A stretch of DNA of 21,323 bases from an uncultured Coriobacteriaceae bacterium (GTDB lineage Bacteria; Actinomycetota; Coriobacteriia; Coriobacteriales; Eggerthellaceae), in assembly GCA_900550385.1 (NCBI GenBank), contig URRZ01000028.1, forward strand, positions 1 through 21,323. The letters run 5' to 3'. The notes beneath the pieces were generated by a model. The model saw only the letters and a list, made by a program, of their open reading frames with translations, was not told the DNA's origin and did not search any database. The position numbers were made by a program, and so were the translations under genes. This document shows positions 1 through 6,973 of this stretch, one piece after another. The first letter of the stretch is position 1. The number at the start of each line of letters is the position of its first letter.

Positions 1-573
1 GGTGTGATTGCTGACCTGGGCCAACGCGGCGAACAAGGCGCGGGCGTCGAAGCAGTAGAAGCCGGAGTTGCACTCGTTGACCGCCGCCTCCTCGGGCGTG
101 GCGTCCTTCTGCTCGACGATGCGCTCCACCTGGCCGTCGGCGTCGCGGATGATGCGACCGTAGCCAGTGGGATCGTCCAACTTCATGGTGAGCACCACCA
201 CGGCGGCGTTGTTCTCGTCGCGCACCTGCGCCAGACGGGCGATGGTCTCGGGCTTGATGAGCGGGCAGTCGCCGGTAAGCACCGACAGAGAGCCGTCGAA
301 GCCGGCGAAGGCGTCGGCGCAGGCAAGCACCGCGCCCGCCGTGCCGTTCTGCACTTCCTGCACCACGACCTGCGTGTCGCCCTCGATCAGCGGGATAACC
401 TGCTCGCGGGCATGGCCGACCACCGTTGCCACCTGGGTGACGCCGGCGGCGTGGGCGGCATCGACCACCCAGCGCACAAGCGGCTTGCCCAAAACCTCGT
501 GTGCCACCTTGGGCTTTTTGGACTTCATGCGGGTACCCGCGCCCGCAGCCAAAACGATAGCGGCAGCTTCCAT
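1..573 (-). CDS. glmU: Bifunctional GlmU (N-acetylglucosamine-1-phosphate uridyltransferase / glucosamine-1-phosphate acetyltransferase), 5' part only
   Basis: This is the N-terminal 191 codons of GlmU, running off the left edge of the window. GlmU makes UDP-N-acetylglucosamine in the cytoplasm for peptidoglycan and other glycans. The visible part is the uridyltransferase half: it opens with the nucleotidyltransferase signature LAAGAGTRMKSKKPKV at residues 8-23, and later shows VLTGDCPL (nucleotide-sugar and metal binding) and the GYGRIIR segment. The acetyltransferase left-handed beta-helix lies outside the window, so bifunctionality is inferred from the family. The ATG at 571-573 follows a TCCTCC complement at 578-583, i.e. 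a good GGAGGA ribosome site on the minus strand. The frame is open to base 1, with no stop. A single-function GlmU-like pyrophosphorylase cannot be excluded from this part alone. Confidence 0.93.
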   Translation of the reverse strand, partial: MEAAAIVLAAGAGTRMKSKKPKVAHEVLGKPLVRWVVDAAHAAGVTQVATVVGHAREQVIPLIEGDTQVVVQEVQNGTAGAVLACADAFAGFDGSLSVLTGDCPLIKPETIARLAQVRDENNAAVVVLTMKLDDPTGYGRIIRDADGQVERIVEQKDATPEEAAVNECNSGFYCFDARALFAALAQVSNHT

Positions 574-711
574 GCGATCCTCCTTGGTCGAAAACGCGAG
601 CGCCGCGAATGCGCAGCGCCCGCGAGCGCGCCCGAGGCCTTTGCCGGCGGGGCGCCATAGGCCGATGCGCACATGAGCACATCGACGTTGCAAGCGATTG
701 AACTGCCGAAA

Positions 712-717
712 AGTATA
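712..717 (-). promoter_or_regulatory. Candidate -10 element for glmU (TATACT)
   Basis: TATACT reads toward glmU on the minus strand and would give a leader of about 130 nt. No convincing -35 hexamer lies 16-18 bp upstream. The surrounding 574-815 gap contains no gene that I can support. Confidence 0.35.
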
Positions 718-815
718 CCGCAACGATTCCCCCGCGCGCCGCGCCTGCGCAGCTTGCGCACACAGCGGCGGCGGCCCCGTCGCAAACGGCGGCGTTCAAG
801 CAGCGAACGCAGCTC

Positions 816-2327
816 TTACGCTACGCCGCGCGGGTCGAGCTCCTCGTCCTCCTCCAGGTCGTGCAGCATCTCACGGCCCTCGAGCGCGGCCTCGCGCGCC
901 GCGGTGGGCAGCGCCTCAAGCTCCTCGTCGGCGCTCTCGGCGGCCGGGTCCACGAACGCCACGCCCTGCCTCTGAGCGCCGCGCGCCTGCACCAGCAGGA
1001 AGGTGAAGCCCAGCACGCCAGCCGCAAGCGATGCCAGCAGGATGCCCATCTTTGCCGTGGCGATGTGCGCGGGATCGGCGAAGGCCAGGTTCGCCACGAA
1101 GATGGCCATGGTGAATCCCACGCCGCCGAGGATCGCCGCGCCCAGCATGTGCATCCAGGTGACGCCCTCGGGAAGCTTCGCCGCCTTCGCCTTCACTGTG
1201 GCGAAGCTGAACAGCATGATGCCTGCGGGCTTGCCCAGAAGCAGGCCCAATGCCACGCCGTAGAGCACCGGATCGGAGAAGATTGCCGCCGGGTCGCCGT
1301 CGACGAAGCGCACACCGGCGTTGGTGAGCGCGAACAGCGGCAGCATCAGGAAGTACACCCACGGATGCAGGCGATGCTCCAGCCGGATGGCGGGCGGCAC
1401 CACCTGGCGCGACACGCGGCTGAGGTCCTTCACCGTCTTCAGGTAGCCGTCTTGGGCGAGCACCGGCTCCTCGGGGGCGAACGCCTCGCGCGCCTGGCGC
1501 ACCTGCTCGCCCGACCAATCCATGAAGCTGTGCAGGTTGACGCGCGAACCGGTGGGGATGGCGAACGCCAGCAGCACGCCGGCGATGGTCGCGTGCACGC
1601 CCGACATCAGCACGCAGTACCACAGCACCGCGCCCACCAGCAGATACGGGATGAGCGCATACACGTGGCGGCGGTTCATGACGATGAGCGCGGCCATCAC
1701 GACGGCGGCCGCCGCCAGCCAGCCCAGCGAAGGGGCGTGCCCGTAGAAGATGGCGATCACCAGGATGGCGATGATGTCGTCAGCGACGGCGAGCGTGCTG
1801 AGGAACACCCGCACGCCGCTGGGCACGCGATCGCCCAGAAGCGCCAGGATGCCCAACGCGAACGCGATGTCGGTGGCGGTGGGGACGCCCCAGCCGGAGG
1901 CGGTCTCGGGGTTGGCGGCGTTGAACGCCAGGTAGATGCCGATGGGCGCCAGCACGCCGCCCGCCGCTCCCATGATGGGCAGGATGGCCTGGCGGATGTT
2001 GGTGAGCTCGCCCACCGTCATCTCGTATTTGATCTCCAAGCCGATCAGCAGGAAGAACAGCGCCATGAACAGGTCGTTTATCACATGGGCGATGGACATG
2101 CCGGCAAGCTGGCCGCCGAAGAAGAAACCCACTTCGATGTGGAGGAACTCCTCGAAAGGAGCCGCCGCCGGCGTATTCGCCACGACGACCGCCGCCACGG
2201 CGGCGATCAGCATGATGAAGGCCGCGCGCGTGGTGGAGTGGGTGAAGCCGATGAGCTTGGCATAGCGCCGCTGATGGCGCTGGACCTCATCGATGAACAG
2301 GCTGTTGTCGTGGTTCTGATCCGCCAT
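816..2327 (-). CDS. nhaA: Na+/H+ antiporter NhaA
   Basis: A 503-residue multispanning membrane protein that exchanges Na+ for H+ across the cytoplasmic membrane. Family landmarks are clear: GLEIKYEMTVGEL near 96-108, PTATDIAFALGILALLGDRVP near 149-169, and LSTLAVADDII with the adjacent Asp183-Asp184 pair that corresponds to the ion-binding aspartates of NhaA, then HATIAGVLLAFAIPTGSRVN. About a dozen hydrophobic segments are visible. The ATG at 2325-2327 was chosen over an in-frame start 45 codons upstream because the upstream stretch is Arg/Pro/Cys-rich and unlike NhaA, and because a G-rich GGGGCGGGA sits just before it. The last ~60 residues form a charged tail ending in a Glu/Asp-rich run (LEEDEELD), beyond the usual NhaA core. 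The gene diverges from hpf. Confidence 0.95.
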   Translation of the reverse strand: MADQNHDNSLFIDEVQRHQRRYAKLIGFTHSTTRAAFIMLIAAVAAVVVANTPAAAPFEEFLHIEVGFFFGGQLAGMSIAHVINDLFMALFFLLIGLEIKYEMTVGELTNIRQAILPIMGAAGGVLAPIGIYLAFNAANPETASGWGVPTATDIAFALGILALLGDRVPSGVRVFLSTLAVADDIIAILVIAIFYGHAPSLGWLAAAAVVMAALIVMNRRHVYALIPYLLVGAVLWYCVLMSGVHATIAGVLLAFAIPTGSRVNLHSFMDWSGEQVRQAREAFAPEEPVLAQDGYLKTVKDLSRVSRQVVPPAIRLEHRLHPWVYFLMLPLFALTNAGVRFVDGDPAAIFSDPVLYGVALGLLLGKPAGIMLFSFATVKAKAAKLPEGVTWMHMLGAAILGGVGFTMAIFVANLAFADPAHIATAKMGILLASLAAGVLGFTFLLVQARGAQRQGVAFVDPAAESADEELEALPTAAREAALEGREMLHDLEEDEELDPRGVA

Positions 2328-2647
2328 TCCCGCCCCGGACGCTCGGTTTCCGCTATCGTTCGGGGCATCATAGCACGGCGCGCGCGGCATGGCGCGGGCT
2401 TTCGGTGGACACGCGCGGACGCGTTGCAGGCGCATATGCTCCCACCTGCGCATATGCCGCAAAATCCGTTGGGTAACAGCTTGAAAACGCCGCGCACAAC
2501 CCCCGGTTTTGCGCTAGACTTAACTTGCAGCAGTTGAAAGGAGCCAACACCGATTCGTGCCGAAGAGCATATGCCCTCCCGCACGAAGCGGAGGGGCGCT
2601 CCTCTCGAAGCTGCTTTTTTATTCGCCACGAGATAAGAGGTGATCGC
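2328..2647. promoter_or_regulatory. Divergent nhaA-hpf intergenic region with palindromes, leader hairpin and possible upstream ORF
   Basis: This 320-bp gap separates divergent genes. It holds three copies of the 8-bp palindrome GCATATGC (2432-2439, 2450-2457, 2567-2574); the first two are 18 bp apart and share a longer GCGCATATGC core. In the hpf leader an imperfect 10-bp hairpin (2573-2582 with 2588-2597, loop ACGAA) precedes a six-T run at 2615-2620. GGAGG at 2590-2594 could instead pair with CCTCT at 2601-2605. A short frame begins with GTG at 2557 and runs 28 codons to a TGA at 2641-2643, four bases before the hpf start; GAAAGGAG at 2536-2543 lies 13 nt ahead of it. A weak -10-like TAGACT is at 2515-2520. 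The regulatory meaning is inferred. Confidence 0.5.
2367..2375 (-). promoter_or_regulatory. Extended -10 promoter of nhaA
   Basis: TGCTATGAT reads toward nhaA on the minus strand: a TGn extension followed by TATGAT. It predicts a transcript start near 2360 and a leader of about 33 nt. No good -35 is visible. Confidence 0.5.
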
Positions 2648-3223
2648 ATGGCCGTTGCCGTTGCCGGACGCAAAATGACTGTAACCGATGCACTGCGCCA
2701 GTACGCCGAGGAGAAGATCGGCAATTCCATGAAGGTGATGGACATCAATCCGCTGGACGCCGAAGTCGTGCTGTCCGTCGAGAGGAATCCCTCCAATCCC
2801 ATCCCCTGCACCTGCGAGGTGACGCTGCGCACGAAAGGCCACGTCATCCACGTGGAAGAAGGCGAGGAGGACATGTACGCCGCCATCGACGTCGCCGCCG
2901 CGAAGGTGGTGCGCCAGCTGCGCAAGTACAAGACGCGCGTCATCGACCGCAAGGTGCGCGCCACCGAGAAGGTGGCCTCCGGCGCGCCCGACGCCTCCGC
3001 CGACGTCGACTTCGACGCCCTGATGGAAGAGCTTTCCGCCGATGACGCCATCGTGCGCGTCAAGGAGATCGAGTTCGCGCCGATGACCGAGGAGGAGGCG
3101 CTGGTGCAGATCGACCTGCTGGACCACGACTTCTTCGTGTACACCGACCGCGACAGCGGCAACGTGAACGTGATCTACCGCCGCACCAACGGCGGCTACG
3201 GCAAGCTGATGCCGAAGGAGTAG
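2648..3223 (+). CDS. hpf: Ribosome hibernation promoting factor, long form (HPF/RaiA family)
   Basis: A 191-residue long-form HPF, which binds the 30S decoding region and drives 100S ribosome dimers in stationary phase or stress. Residues 1 to about 105 form the S30AE domain (GRKMTVTDALRQYAEEKI, then a beta strand ending in VRQLRKYKTRV). An acidic linker follows, and the C-terminal dimerisation domain runs from IVRVKEIEFAPMTEEEAL to VIYRRTNGGYGKLMPKE, a pattern diagnostic of the long form. ATG 2648 was chosen over an in-frame TTG at 2525 because the protein family begins here and AAGAGGTGATC supplies the ribosome site. The length fits the family. It is transcribed divergently from nhaA and convergently with folC. 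The structured 5' leader may contribute to growth-phase control (inference). Confidence 0.95.
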   Translation: MAVAVAGRKMTVTDALRQYAEEKIGNSMKVMDINPLDAEVVLSVERNPSNPIPCTCEVTLRTKGHVIHVEEGEEDMYAAIDVAAAKVVRQLRKYKTRVIDRKVRATEKVASGAPDASADVDFDALMEELSADDAIVRVKEIEFAPMTEEEALVQIDLLDHDFFVYTDRDSGNVNVIYRRTNGGYGKLMPKE

Positions 3224-3528
3224 CGCGACCGCGCTCCCGGCGCATCGCCGCCAAGCGGCAGCGCACCGGGGGATCGACCACGATCCGCCCCGCAGCCCTG
3301 ACGGCGCGCGGGCGGGTTCCCGGGGCGGGAAGCCCCGTCAAAAGGAGGGCCGCAGCTCGCCGGAGCTGCGGCCCTCCGCGTTTCCCGAAACGCGGAAGCG
3401 CGGAAGCGGAGCCTTCCTTGCCGTGACGGCGACTGCCCGCCAAGCGCCGCCGCCCGCCGGACCGCAGCCGCCCGTCTGACGGCGGCTTTCGCAGCAGCCG
3501 GCAACCGCCCATCCGGTGGAAGCCGCCG
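3224..3528. other. Convergent hpf/folC gap rich in hairpins, no gene
   Basis: No credible coding region is present. The 305 bp hold many inverted repeats: GGATCG/CGATCC near 3270-3286, CGGGGC/GCCCCG near 3320-3336, the two strong hairpins listed separately at 3344-3396, and GCCGCCCGTC/GACGGCGGC at 3467-3486 followed by TTT. It probably serves termination from both sides. Confidence 0.5.
3344..3396. terminator. Back-to-back hairpins downstream of hpf
   Basis: A perfect 15-bp stem (3344-3358 with 3363-3377, loop GCCG) abuts a perfect 10-bp stem (3375-3384 with 3387-3396, two-base loop). The arms share TCC at 3375-3377, so the two cannot both form in full. There is no long T run (only GCGTTTCC), so intrinsic termination is plausible but not certain. 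Confidence 0.5.
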
Positions 3529-4899
3529 TCACGCCGTCGTGCGGACCGCCCCCTTCAGCGCGCCGACCGAGTACAAGCTGCCGAACGCGCAGATCAGGCC
3601 ATCAGGTCCCGCCAGCTCGCGGGCGCGGGACACCGCGTCTTCGAAACCGCGCGCGACGTAGGGGCTCACGCAGGCCGAACAGCCCAGCATGTCCTGGCCG
3701 GTCCAGCGGATGGCGCGCGCCAGCTTGCTCGCCGGCAGGGCGCGCGGGTTGTCGGGCGTCACGCAGACGAACGCGCTTCCCAGCGGCAGCACGGCTTCCA
3801 GCATCTCGGGATAGTCCTTATCCTCCAGCACGCCGATGACGAACACGGGCTTGCGCCCGGGGAACACCTCGACGAGCGAGTCGGCGAGGGCTTGCGCGCC
3901 CTGGGGATTGTGGCCGCCGTCGACCACGAAAGCGAACCCGTCGGGAGCGGCTCCCCCCTCGACGATCTCGAAGCGCCCCGGCCAACGCGCGGCGGCGATG
4001 CCCGCGCGCACGGCATCGTCGGGAATCTCCCAGCCGCGCCCGCGAAGCGCTTCCGCCGCCTCCAATGCCAATGCGGCGTTCTGCGGTTGGTAGGACCCCA
4101 GGATCGCCGTGCGCAGGCCGCGGAAACCCTTGTAGGAGAACGGACGGGATGCCGCGCTTGCGTGCCCGGTCGTGGAAGCGGTGGCGTCTTCGCGGCACCC
4201 CCACTGCACGGCGCCCTCTTCCAGCTGCGAGAAATCCGCCACCCGCAACTCGCAGCCATGCCGAGTCGCCGTCGCTTCCACGACGGCCATCGCCTCCGTC
4301 TCTTGCGGCCACGACACCACGGGGCTGCCGTCCTTGACGATGCCGGCTTTCTCGCCGGCGATGGCCGCCAGCGTGTTTCCCAGCAGCGCGGTGTGATCCA
4401 GCCCGATGCGCGCTATCACGCACGCCTCGGGGGCATCGATGACGTTGGTGGAATCCAGCCGGCCGCCCAGCCCCACCTCCAGCACAACGACATCGCAGCC
4501 GCAGCGCGCGAAATGCACGAGTGCCACAGCGGTCATCAGCTCGAACTCGGTGGGATGGTCCCCGGACTCGCGCGCCATCGCCTCGGCCCGCTCGCGCACC
4601 TGAAGCGTAGCCGCACGCAGGTCATCCCCGTCGATATCGGCGCCGTCCACCCGGATGCGCTCCTCGAAGCGCTCGATGTAGGGGCTGGTGAACAGCCCCG
4701 TGCGGTAGCCCGCAGCCTGCAGGATGGACGCCAGGTAGGCGCACGTCGACCCCTTCCCATTGGTGCCGGCGACATGGACGAACCTCAGGCTATCCTGCGG
4801 ACGGCCCAAACGCTCCAGCAGCTCGCGGATACGATCGAGTCCCAGCCGCGACTCTTGCCAGCGAGGCGTGTTGATGTAGGCGACGGGATCGAAATCCAT
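3529..4899 (-). CDS. folC: Folylpolyglutamate synthase / dihydrofolate synthase FolC
   Basis: A 456-residue Mur-ligase-family enzyme that adds L-glutamate to folates (and in many bacteria to dihydropteroate), using ATP in the cytoplasm. It shows the P-loop HVAGTNGKGSTCAYL (about 42-55), the folate signature FTSPYIERFEERIRVDG (about 70-86), DVVVLEVGLGGRLDSTNVI, the GLDHTALLGNTLAAIAGEKAGI block, WPGRFEIV, and VDGGHNPQGAQAL of the C-terminal Rossmann-like domain. ATG 4897-4899 follows GGAGGAG on the minus strand; the in-frame upstream extension is repeat-derived and unlike FolC. It stands alone after nfnB, with a 263-bp gap carrying three 17-bp repeats that lie 70-215 bp upstream of the start. 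Whether it has both synthase activities cannot be told from sequence alone. Confidence 0.95.
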   Translation of the reverse strand: MDFDPVAYINTPRWQESRLGLDRIRELLERLGRPQDSLRFVHVAGTNGKGSTCAYLASILQAAGYRTGLFTSPYIERFEERIRVDGADIDGDDLRAATLQVRERAEAMARESGDHPTEFELMTAVALVHFARCGCDVVVLEVGLGGRLDSTNVIDAPEACVIARIGLDHTALLGNTLAAIAGEKAGIVKDGSPVVSWPQETEAMAVVEATATRHGCELRVADFSQLEEGAVQWGCREDATASTTGHASAASRPFSYKGFRGLRTAILGSYQPQNAALALEAAEALRGRGWEIPDDAVRAGIAAARWPGRFEIVEGGAAPDGFAFVVDGGHNPQGAQALADSLVEVFPGRKPVFVIGVLEDKDYPEMLEAVLPLGSAFVCVTPDNPRALPASKLARAIRWTGQDMLGCSACVSPYVARGFEDAVSRARELAGPDGLICAFGSLYSVGALKGAVRTTA

Positions 4900-4967
4900 G
4901 CGTCGTCTCCTCCCTCGAGGTGCCCAGCGCAGCGCAATCCATGCCGCGCCGCGCGCTCGGATGTCCC

Positions 4968-5112
4968 ATTCGGCGATATGCGACATCGATCGCGTCCGAA
5001 TGCGTCGCAATTCGGCGATATGCGACGCCGATGGACAACCAGCCGCGTCCTTTCGGTGCTTTACGACATTTTCGGCCTCTATTCGACGCTAATTTGTCGC
5101 AGATCGCCGAAT
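4968..5112. repeat. Cluster of three 17-bp repeats upstream of folC
   Basis: ATTCGGCGATATGCGAC occurs at 4968-4984 and 5010-5026 in direct orientation, exactly 42 bp apart. It occurs at 5096-5112 inverted with one mismatch (16/17). Between the first two, CCGAAT and ATTCGG form a further inverted pair. The cluster is intergenic, between the nfnB stop and the folC start. It could be a set of operator sites or members of a dispersed repeat family; the sequence alone does not decide. Confidence 0.75.
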
Positions 5113-5162
5113 CTAGGCGGCATACCCTCATCCGGTGTCGCAAACCGCCGGAAAACGACGCG

Positions 5163-6860
5163 CTACTCGCCCAGCAGGTAGTCGGCGATGCCAGCTGCGG
5201 CGCGTTTGCCGGCGCCCATCGCCAAAATGACGGTCGCCGCGCCGATGACCGTGTCGCCGCCCGCGAAGACGCCGGGCTTCGACGTGGCACCGGTTTCCGG
5301 ATCGGCCACCACCAGGTTGCGATCGGTCACGTCGAGCCCCGGCGTGGTCTGGGCGATCAGCGGGTTGGTGCGCGAGCCGATGGCGATCACCATCATGTTG
5401 GCATCAACCGTGAACTCGCTGCCCTCGACCGGCACAGGGCGGCGGCGCCCGGAGGCATCGGGCTCGCCCAACTCCATGCGGATGCACTCAACACCGGTGA
5501 TCCAGCCTTCATCGTTGCCGATGATGCGCACCGGGTTGCACAGGACGTCGAAGATCACGCCCTCCTCCTGAGCATGGTGGATCTCCTCGGCGCGAGCGGG
5601 CATCTCGTCCATGCCGCGACGATAGACCACGTGCACCTCGGCACCCAAGCGCAACGCCGTGCGCGCGGCGTCCATCGCCACGTTGCCGCCGCCGGACACC
5701 ACGCACTTCTTGCCCGCGTACACCGGCGTATCGTATTCGGGGAAGAGATAGCCCTTCATCAGGTTCACGCGCGTGAGCAGCTCGTTAGCCGTCATCACGC
5801 CGTTGAGCCCCTCGCCCTCGATGCCCAGGTAGCTGGGCAGGCCCGCGCCGGTTCCCACGAACACGGCGTCGAAGCCGCGCTCGTCCAGCAGCTCGTCGAT
5901 GCTGTAGAGCTTACCCACCAGCGCGTTCATCTCGAACTCGACGCCCTGCTCGGCAAGCTGCGACACCTCGCGCTCCACCAGGTCCTTCGGCAGTCGGAAC
6001 TCGGGAATGCCGTAGGTCAGCACGCCGCCTGCCGCATGCAGCGCCTCCAGCACCCGCACCTCGCACCCGCGCTTGACGAGCTCGCCCGCGCACGTAAGCG
6101 AAGCCGGCCCCGACCCCACAACCGCCACCCGCTTGCCCACCAGGTCTTTCCCCTGCCCAAGCTGGAGCGCTTCGTCGGCTGGGGATTCGGCAACCTTCCC
6201 GTCCTCGGGAGAACCGTCGGGAGCGCCGGCCCCCACCAAGCGAGTTCCGCACGGCGCCGCGGCGGACGGCGAGGATGGAGCGACCGCTCCCTTGTCGTTC
6301 GTAGCGTCAGCGAGGGTTTCCGTGGTGCCGGAGATTCGGTCGCCGGCGGAGACGCCGCGTACTCCGGTACGCAAGTCTTCGTCGGCGGGAGAAGATCCGG
6401 CACCACGGGAAGCCGCAGCGTCGGCCGGTTCCGGCGGCTGGCAAGCCGACGGAACACAGTTCGCCATCGCCCAATCCGCCACGAAGCGCTCCAAGCGCCC
6501 GATCCCCACCGGCTCGCCCTTGCGCCCGCGCGTGCACACGCCCTCGCATTGCGTTTCCTGCGGGCACACGCGTCCGCAGATGGCGGGCAGCGCGTTGGCG
6601 CCCTTCACCAGCGCGTAGGCGGCGGCGAAATCGCCTTCGGCCACCTTCTCGATGAACTGCGGGATGGGCACGCCCACCGGGCAGCCGTCCATGCAGGGCG
6701 CCTTGGGGCATTGGATGCACCGGCGCGCCTCGTTCATGGCGTCTTCGGTGGAATACCCGCGCGCCACCTCGTCGAACGTCTTCGCGCGCTCGATGGGATC
6801 AAGCTCCGGCATGGGCGTTTTCTGCTGCTGCCTATTGGTTTCATAGCTCGTGCGGGCCAT
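5163..6860 (-). CDS. nfnB: NADPH-binding subunit of electron-bifurcating ferredoxin:NADP+ oxidoreductase (NfnB; GltD-like)
   Basis: A 565-residue flavoprotein of the GltD/NfnB family. With NfnA it is expected to couple NADH and reduced ferredoxin to NADP+ reduction in the cytoplasm. An N-terminal iron-sulfur domain shows RRCIQCPKAPCMDGCP (Cys48, 51, 56, 60) and CGRVCPQETQCEGVC (Cys95, 99, 105, 109). The FAD site is VAVVGSGPASL near 245-255; the NADPH site is VVSGGGNVAMDAARTALRLG; the C-terminal FAD motif is GVFAGGDTVIGAATVILAMGAGKRAA. ATG 6860 follows AAGGAG. The usual family length is about 465 residues; the excess is a low-complexity linker (about 135-240) between the two domains, part of which is encoded by a long palindrome. 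The nfnA neighbour, and the lack of any gltB, favour NfnB over glutamate synthase. Confidence 0.88.
   Translation of the reverse strand: MARTSYETNRQQQKTPMPELDPIERAKTFDEVARGYSTEDAMNEARRCIQCPKAPCMDGCPVGVPIPQFIEKVAEGDFAAAYALVKGANALPAICGRVCPQETQCEGVCTRGRKGEPVGIGRLERFVADWAMANCVPSACQPPEPADAAASRGAGSSPADEDLRTGVRGVSAGDRISGTTETLADATNDKGAVAPSSPSAAAPCGTRLVGAGAPDGSPEDGKVAESPADEALQLGQGKDLVGKRVAVVGSGPASLTCAGELVKRGCEVRVLEALHAAGGVLTYGIPEFRLPKDLVEREVSQLAEQGVEFEMNALVGKLYSIDELLDERGFDAVFVGTGAGLPSYLGIEGEGLNGVMTANELLTRVNLMKGYLFPEYDTPVYAGKKCVVSGGGNVAMDAARTALRLGAEVHVVYRRGMDEMPARAEEIHHAQEEGVIFDVLCNPVRIIGNDEGWITGVECIRMELGEPDASGRRRPVPVEGSEFTVDANMMVIAIGSRTNPLIAQTTPGLDVTDRNLVVADPETGATSKPGVFAGGDTVIGAATVILAMGAGKRAAAGIADYLLGE
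6316..6412. repeat. ~97-nt imperfect palindrome inside the nfnB coding sequence
   Basis: The outer arms are perfect: CCGTGGTGCCGGA at 6320-6332 and its complement at 6396-6408. The centre is also a perfect hairpin: GCGTAC (6357-6362), loop TCCG, GTACGC (6367-6372). Both share a centre near 6364. The intervening arms (GTCTyCGyCGGCG and its complement) match at most positions, allowing one single-base offset. The segment encodes about residues 150-182 of NfnB, all in frame, in the non-conserved linker between the iron-sulfur and flavin domains. Confidence 0.8.
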
Positions 6861-6946
6861 GCTGCATCTCCTTACGTGACGAATCAACGGGGCGTGCGCT
6901 CTGCTTGCACGGCGAACGATCCGACCGCTCGCCTCGTTCGCAAAAG

Positions 6947-6973
6947 GTGAAAAAGCGACTGTCCCTTTTTCAC
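6947..6973 (-). repeat. REP-like 27-nt hairpin between nfnA and nfnB
   Basis: GTGAAAAAG and CTTTTTCAC flank the loop CGACTGTCC. The identical 27 bases recur at 12466-12492, and a variant is at 12426-12452. It overlaps the last bases of nfnA (TGA at 6970-6972) and lies 87 nt before the nfnB start. It could act as a weak terminator or RNA stabiliser within the nfnAB transcript, or simply be a dispersed repeat. Strand is given as that of nfnA; orientation is nominal. Confidence 0.8.

Noticed and set aside
2471..2476. GGGTAA as a SigB-type -10 for hpf
   Set aside because: No GTTT-like -35 lies 13-15 bp upstream.
2481..2520. TTGAAA with TAGACT as an hpf promoter
   Set aside because: The hexamers are 28 bp apart, too far for a sigma-70-type promoter.
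861..2537. 558-codon plus-strand open frame
   Set aside because: It is antisense to nhaA, with His/Gln/Arg-rich composition typical of a shadow frame.
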